Part shown: one piece after another, positions 57,962 to 64,000 of the stretch
Position numbering within the stretch: the first letter of the stretch is position 1
Layout: every line of letters begins with the position of its first letter
NCBI GenBank assembly: GCA_003116995.1
Contig: BDSL01000071.1
Span: 372,001 to 436,000, forward strand
DNA: 64,000 nucleotides
Reading direction: 5' to 3'
Source: Yamagishiella unicocca
Taxonomy: Eukaryota; Chlorophyta; Chlorophyceae; Chlamydomonadales; Volvocaceae
Program-made: the position numbers and the translations under genes
The notes under the pieces: model-generated
What the model saw: only the letters and a program-made list of their open reading frames with translations
The model's database searches: none
What the model was told of the DNA's origin: nothing

Positions 57962-60900
57962 CTAAACCGCCGGCACCTTGTCCGCCGCCGGCGCCGCCGC
58001 CGCCGCAACGTCATCCGCGCCGCCGCCGCCGCCGCCGCCGCCGCTGCCTTCCGCGCACAGGGCGCTGCCGCTGCCGACGGTCATCATAGACGCCTTGACC
58101 GCGTCGTTGAACTGCGCCCGGTCGAGGCGGCCGCCGCGGTGCCGCAGTGGGAGGGGCACAAGTCGCGTCAGTGATAGGCCAACGACGCAAGAGTGGCACG
58201 CAGTAAAAGTGCGAGGGGCCGGATCCATGGGTTCGCGGGGCCGACCCTATGGGTTCGAGGGGCCGGATCCATGGATTTGAGTAGGCAACCACACAGCAGT
58301 CGGACAGCTGGGTCGTCCCCACTGCTGCCGCAACCTGCCCTGCCCTATCACCCACCGTCATGACGCCGGCTCGGGCATACAGCGCGCTGTATCCCAGCCA
58401 ATCCGAACACACCGGCCTGCCTCGCGGTACTGGGCCCACGGACTTAGACTTACCTCCCAACCCACCGTTGACCGCGCTTGGAGCCCCGCGACCTAAACCC
58501 ACCCACTCGCGCGCCAGCAACACCCCCGCCCTACTTTGCCCATCCTGCCGTACCTGTACGACAACCACAGTGACGTTGTCGTGCGCGCAACGCTGCGGCT
58601 GCATCGCCTCCGCCACCAGCCCCTCCGCCACCGATCCCAGCGTATGCCGCAGGTTCAGCCGCCGCTGCACGTACGCCACCACCTGAAGGGACGCGGGGCC
58701 GTACTTGTGAGACACGCGGCCTAGTGGGCCTTACCACATGGCAGACGACTCCTCAGCCGACCCACACGGGGCACCAGCACGACCCCATACGATGTGGGTC
58801 GGCCTCCCAACCCACCGCCCCCTCCCTCCGCACGCGAAGCAGTGCTTCCGCCCTCCCCAATGTCCATTCGCCGCCGCCAAAGTCCATTTCTACCTCCTCC
58901 CCACGCTGCCTGCTGTCCCGGTGCCATCCCTGGGCGCTGGCCCCCGATCCCCGCCCCTGCTACCAGGTGTACTGGAGCCAGGAGCCTGGCTAGGGGCGGC
59001 CCTCCGCCTTGCCACACCTGCTGTTCCGGCAGTGCGTTCCAGAGTCCGTCGCAGGCCAGCACCATGAAGGTATCGTGGCGGGTGAGCGTGACGCTTCGAA
59101 CGTCGGGGTCGGGGGAGACCTGCTGCTCGCTAGCGGAAAGGTTCTTGTCCTGTGGGACGGGAGGCAGGAAGCGGTGGTGGCTTTGGAGAGGGCGGTGGGT
59201 GGCGGCAACGGTGGCTGGGGATCCACGGGCATCGCGAAGGGCTAAGCGCGGTGGCTGCGATGTAGGGTTTTTACGATAACGAAGTAATTAATACTAATGG
59301 GGTTGGAAAGGAGGAGCTGCACGCTTGAGCGCCGGCCCAGAGCCGTGGAAACGGAGTTGGCGGTGGAGCAGCCGTTTTGGGAGCCCCGGAGTTGGTGGTG
59401 GAGCAGCCGTTTTGGGAGCCACGGAGTTGGCGGTGGAGCAGCCGTTTTGGGAGCCACGGAGTTGGTGGTGGAGCAGCCGTTTTGGGAGCCACGGAGTTGG
59501 CGGTGGAGCAGCCGTTTTGGGGATCGCAGGCGGCGCGAACGACTGCTTGGACGGCCCACTGCTAGGCCCACACCGACCTGCTTAAACGACGCATCGCCCA
59601 GAGCGCGGCTGATATTGAGGTTGGCATTCACGCGACCCCACACCACGAAGCCGCCGGCCTGCGGGCGAGAGGCGCGGCAGGAGCGCACGTGGGTCCAGGA
59701 GGGGGAGGAGCAGGCGCGCACGTGGGCGCTTGGTCGTGCTTGTGAGACATGCAGCCTCACGGCCCTTACCACACAACAAACCCGTCGAGTCCCTCGCGAC
59801 GCAGGAATGCATGGCGGCAGAACGCTGAGACCAGCCCAGACCAGACAAAAATGATGGAATGAATAGCATGGCGTTCCGTGCTGCTTCGCTCTTCCAGCCA
59901 GGGTCCGTACAGGCCAAGCTCCGGAGCCACGTCTTGTCCTGCGTCCTCACCTGCCGGCGCTCTGCGCCACGGCGCGCCAGGAACGCACCACCTCGCACTC
60001 CCCGCCCTCCCTTCCAGAATCCTCAAACCCGCCCTCCCCGCCTCTCCCCTCCTCCGTCCCCACACCCGCACTCCCCTTCCTTAATCCTCACACCCGCCCT
60101 CCCCGCCCCTCCCCCCCTCCGTCCTCACGTTCTGTATCCGCGCCCGCTCCTTGGGGTCATCCGGCTTGTGGTCATTCGTGAGGACCTGGGCGGTCCCGGC
60201 GTGACTCAGCACGCAACGTGAGTCGCCCACGCCCGCCACCCACAGCCGGTCGCCCCGCACCACCGCCACGGTGGCAGTGGCGCCCGCGAGGTGGGCATCA
60301 GCGCAGGCCAGGGCGCGGTTGTCCAGCTCGAAGAACGCCTCCCGCAGCCCCTCGGCCACGTCACCGCTCTGGTAGGCGGGGCTCGAGAGGACGGCGTCGA
60401 CCTGAGCAGGGGCCGCGGGAGCGGTGGGTGCCAACCAGCGAGCGGTGGGTAGGTAACCAGGGAGCAATGGGTGCCGAAGAGCGGGCGGTGGGTGCCGAAG
60501 AGCGGGCGGTGGGTGCCAAAGAGCGGGCGGTGGGTGCCAAAGAGCGGGCGGTGGGTGCCAAAGATCGGGCGGTGGGTGCCAAAGAGCGGGCGGTGGGTAG
60601 GTAACCAGGGAGCACGAGGAAATGATGTAGGACGGAGGAGAGGAAAGTGGCGGGTGGGCGGGTGGGTGGGCATGGGTGTAAGGGGGCGGCGGAGAGGGCG
60701 AGGGTGGGGGCGATGCTGGATGGGGTGTCCGATGCTGGCACGGCGGGGTTGGGGAGCGATTGCCGGGGAAGCAGCAATGCGGACCATTGATTAGCGCAGC
60801 GGAGACTGGCGAGCTTGGGGTAAGGCGCAAAGTTGGGACAGCTGGACGGGTTGCAATGTATCTTGTGGGTTTGAGGCAGGCAAGTTGGGGTACATGAGGG

Positions 60901-62025
60901 CGCCGGGCCCTTCCCTGGGCCCGCGGCGCCTTCCCTGGACCTACCACATGGATAGCGCAAAGGTCTGCAACCTGACGGCCTGCGATCGGGCCGATCGGGC
61001 GGGGGAGAGAAGTGGAAAAGTGTGAGGGTGCATGCTGAAAGCCACGCGCACGGCTGACGCCGGCCCGAGCGATTGAATCATGCCGTGCAAAGGAGGGGCT
61101 GTCAGGGACCCATTTGGGCCAGTTAGGCTTGTGAAAGGAGAGCCGCTGACAGCCACATATACAGGATTGGGATGGAATGGAGGGACGTGTGTTCATTTGC
61201 GGCGGCTTGTCCCGGTCGTATGTTAGCCGTGGCTAGGCGAGGCAATAAATCCGAGGCAATAAATCCAAACGATCACTAAGCACTTCGGTCGCCATGGCTC
61301 GGTGCGCAGTAACCCACCGCCATGACCATCGAACACGCCAAACAGGGCAGTGCCTGTCGCGGGATCAAGCTCGAGCTCCACCATGTGGGCATCTTCCTGT
61401 TATGACACGGCAGCCAACAGCTCGCGTCGTTTGCTGGAATCTCGGCAGGCGGCATCATGGCGCGGTGGGCCAGTTCAAATGGCGCACACATGCATTAAGT
61501 ATGTGCAGACTAGTGAAAAATGGCCTGGATAAGGTGGGCAGTGTGTGACTTCCTGGCAAAAAGTGGAAGCTCCAGGATGTGCCGCATCAGGCCACCCGTC
61601 ACGGATACATGCCCTATCACGACAGCGCAAACAATAGCCCTACGCGCCACGGCGCCACAGGCGCTGCGTCAGCGCCATGAGTAACGCACCATGCCTGTCC
61701 GGTGCCCCTGTGTGCAAGCCAGTCCGTACGTCCAATGCTCGTTGCCGCCTTCACTCGAGTGCTGTGGGGATTGGCATGGAGCTTAGAGACGCCGGGAACG
61801 CAAGCAGGGTCACGAGCATTACGCACAAGCATGGGGCTCCTGAAGTTCCAGACAGAAGCCCGTGCTTACCACTGTATGGTCTTCGCCAGGAACAATATGT
61901 ATGATGGCGGACTTAAGCCCACCAACACGTCCAGCAATGACAGGTCCTTCCGGTAGTGAGGCTGCTTCGCTCCGCTCCTTTATTTCCGCAAAGCTCGTGG
62001 GCGGGCCAAGTCCTGCTTGCGCCAT
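57962..62025 (-). CDS. PP2C-type metal-dependent Ser/Thr phosphatase
   Basis: Nine exons join in phase: 62025-61870, 61761-61690, 61396-61318, 60979-60945, 60401-60129, 59658-59578, 59149-59018, 58682-58554 and 58111-57962, giving 368 aa. Catalytic PP2C motifs are all present: YGLACTQGHRTGMEDAH (metal Asp about residue 78), VFDGHGG (Asp about 99), WVAGVGDSRCVL, NLNISRALGD, FMVLACDGLWN (Asp about 266) and AHDNVTVVVVQ (Asp about 311). The N-terminal 50 residues (PVIAGRVGGLKSAIIHIVPG) are family-specific and unassigned. The C-terminus has a poly-Gly run from a GCC/CGC repeat and an Ala-rich end. Substrates are unknown. The 35-nt fourth exon (RQVADLCAIHV) is required to finish the DGHGG helix. 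Divergent from TRM5. Confidence 0.93.
59350..59522. repeat. 35-bp tandem repeat, about 5 copies, PP2C intron
   Basis: The unit contains GGAGCAGCCGTTTTGGGAGC followed by CACGGAGTTGGCGGT. It lies between PP2C exons 6 and 7. Confidence 0.93.
60420..60600. repeat. 21-bp tandem repeat, about 8 copies, PP2C intron
   Basis: The unit is CGGGCGGTGGGTGCCAAAGAG with variants. It lies between PP2C exons 4 and 5. Confidence 0.93.
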
Positions 62026-62503
62026 GCTACCGAGCCGGCGACGCTTGACAGCCGCTCTGTCGCCCGGAGCTGGCGGAGAAGCGCCCCTCGTCTCGTAATA
62101 CGATAAGAATCAGCCGGTGACGACAAGAAGCAGCTCTTACCACCAGAACACGGATCTCTTCTTCTTGTGCTCAAATTACACGGGCTGTTCCGAAATATTA
62201 ACAGGATGTGCCGCCAGGGGCATAAAGATGTATGAATCCGTGCTTGAGCGTTCTGTCACATTGATTTGCAGGAATACCAAGGAATTAATTTTTGATGTTC
62301 GTCCGGACTGCCGCTGTAGGCCTTGAGGGCAATTAGTAGTACCAGGCGCGGATTGCCTTTCATACACCTTCATCAGTACGCTACTGTTGATATGCACTTT
62401 ACGGATACCAGAGCATTAATACAGGCCTCTAAGCTGCATATTTTTACTGTTACCTCTCGGGTGCCCTTGGTAGTTTCGCCAAGTGTGGGTGTTTCAACCG
62501 CTG
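62026..62503. promoter_or_regulatory. Putative bidirectional promoter, PP2C / TRM5
   Basis: A 478-bp gap between outward-facing start codons, AT-richer than its surroundings. No specific box is claimed. Confidence 0.45.
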
Positions 62504-63887
62504 ATGCGGCTACTGCTTAGCGCATTGCAGCCAGCCAGACTCAATTACGTCCACCGTCTGCCAGCGAAATTGAGCGGCTGGGCCACCGCCGCCAGGACCA
62601 CCGCGTTCGGTGTCAGGCAGCGACCGGGCGTAGTCGGAGCTACCGCCTGGCCTCTACGCATCAAGCCTGCATCGCCACCCAAATCACTTGTCGCCGCCGC
62701 TGCGGAAGCGATGGATTGCGCAACGGCAACGACAACGGTGCCCGCGACGGTGGCAACGGATACCACCCCGGACGTACCGTCCACGTCTGGGCGCGAAGCG
62801 CCTACCCTTGACCGCGACTCCTTCAAGCAAGTACTCAGCGTTCTCGCGCTCCGGGTGCCTAATCGCAAGTGCGCAGAAATGATGAAGGCGTTTCGCGGGT
62901 AAGACGAGGGATAGGCGTGTGGCTGGGCTCGGCCAGAAGGACTTCCTCGTAGTGGCAGATTTGCGATAGGCGGTGGCAGATTTGCTATAGGAGGTGGCGG
63001 ATTTGCATTAGCAGGCAAGAAGTGGAGCAACGGCATTAGCTTGTTGATCGTGGACCCGGAATGCAGTGCTGGTGCGTAGGTATCTGCAAACCCACAGCCG
63101 CTGCCTGTCCTCTGACGCGTTCCAACACATAGCAGCCGCAGCCACAGTATTCACAGCAGCTGCACCCACAGCAGCCACAGGCACTGCAGACACAGCAGAC
63201 ACAGCAGACACAGCAGACACAGCAGCTGCAGACGCGACTATAAACGCGGTGGTGCCGACGGCTCACGCTTCACTGTCCCCATAGCCCAGTCTATGGTTGG
63301 CCGCTGACAACCCCGCCCACTGTCGGTCCTGATTCCTGGCGCTCGTCCCGTGTACGGCAGGTTTAACCTGGACCGGCCCCGGCTGCGCTGCATCGTCCAG
63401 GACGGCGGCAGCACCGAAACCAAGCTTTTGCTGCTTGAGGAAAACGTTACGCTGGAGGGTGCGTTCTGCGTGCAAGTCCAGACGGGTGGAGGCCCACACG
63501 CCGCTGCCACTAACCAACAACTACCCCAACTACCCCAACCCCTGCCCGCACCTTTACACTCCGTGTGCCCGCCCCGGCCCTAATTGGGCGGCAACCTACA
63601 CCCTCCAATCCTTGAACGCCCCCTTGTTCGTTACCGTCCTTTTCCGAGACACATAAACGGAACGGTTGGTTACAAATTCTAGGCATTGGCAGCCAAGTGC
63701 CACACGCCAAGAGTGCTTATCATTTGATGCAACCAACGCTCGCAGCCAAAACTCACACGCCACGTGCAACAAACCCGCAGACCTTACCCCCGAGCTGCGG
63801 TCGCTTGTGGAGGCTGAGGGCCTCGTGGCGCAGCAGCACCAGGTGACGCTGGAGTATGCGATGCTGTCAGCGGATGCGGTACTCAAG
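62504..63887 (+). CDS. TRM5: tRNA (guanine37-N1)-methyltransferase TRM5, 5' part
   Basis: TRM5 methylates G37 next to the anticodon and prevents frameshifting. Exons 62504-62898, 63361-63458 and 63781-63887 join in phase, and the gene continues past the window. The N-terminus (MRLLLSALQPARLNYVHRLP, then KLSGWATAARTTAFGVRQRP) is Arg/Ala-rich and acid-free, which suggests an organelle-targeting presequence. The TRM5 D1/D2 region follows: FKQVLSVLALRVPNRKC, LDRPRLRCIVQDGG, TKLLLLEENVTLE, LTPELRSLVEAEG and VTLEYAMLSADAVLK. The SAM-binding domain is beyond the end, so a related TRM5-like family member cannot be fully excluded. Confidence 0.8.
62951..63012. repeat. About 24-bp tandem repeat, TRM5 intron 1
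   Basis: About 2.5 copies of a GGTGGCAGATTTGCGATAGG-like unit. A CAGACA/CAG-rich stretch follows at 63176-63232. Confidence 0.75.
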
Positions 63888-64000
63888 GTGAGGCAGGACA
63901 GGGGCACGGCTGGGCTGGATCGGAGGGGCAGGTGGAGATCAGCATGGGAAAAGGGGCTTGCCTGGGCCGCTTAGGGGAAGGGAGGGACGCGTAGCAGGTG

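Overview
The window is nuclear DNA of a green alga, most likely a chlorophycean of the Chlamydomonas/Volvox group. The signs are GC-rich, intron-dense genes with phase-consistent GT-AG introns, a chloroplast GUN4 gene, cilia-type genes, interstitial copies of the TTTTAGGG telomere motif, and a split-direct-repeat retroelement of the TOC/PAT type. The species call is inference; no marker gene fixes it. Gene models were spliced by hand, and reading phase was checked at every junction.

Left to right: (+) 3' end of an OST3/OST6 oligosaccharyltransferase subunit; (-) TM9SF nonaspanin, 8 exons; (+) eIF3 subunit h, 3 exons; (-) kelch-propeller/coiled-coil protein, 13 exons; (+) GUN4, 2 exons; (-) two-IQ protein resembling C11orf65/MFI, 5 exons; (+) circularly permuted GTPase LSG1, 7 exons; (-) a bZIP transcription factor whose stop lies 71 nt before the start of a second, unrecognised spliced ORF on the same strand; a 6.3-kb tyrosine-recombinase retroelement (38628-44909); (-) BTB protein with a SPRY-like region, 9 exons; (+) SPATA4-like calponin-homology protein, 9 exons; (-) PP2C phosphatase, 9 exons; (+) 5' part of tRNA m1G37 methyltransferase TRM5, cut by the window end.

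The genes are mostly unrelated housekeeping functions: ER glycosylation and endomembrane, translation and ribosome maturation, tetrapyrrole synthesis, signalling and ciliary proteins. Apart from the bZIP/second-ORF pair and the bZIP-BTB pair separated by the retroelement, strands alternate strictly, so promoters face each other in divergent pairs (gaps of about 360-480 bp at three of them) and 3' ends converge.

The most unusual material is the retroelement: intact split repeats, a PHD-like cysteine cluster in front of the recombinase, frame breaks in both enzymes, and a G-rich hairpin minisatellite where the reverse transcriptase should be. Other notable points are the possible bicistronic bZIP locus, two GC-AG introns, and a private minisatellite in nearly every long intron. 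The very long open frames over 42.3-44.5 kb are artefacts of a stop-free repeat.
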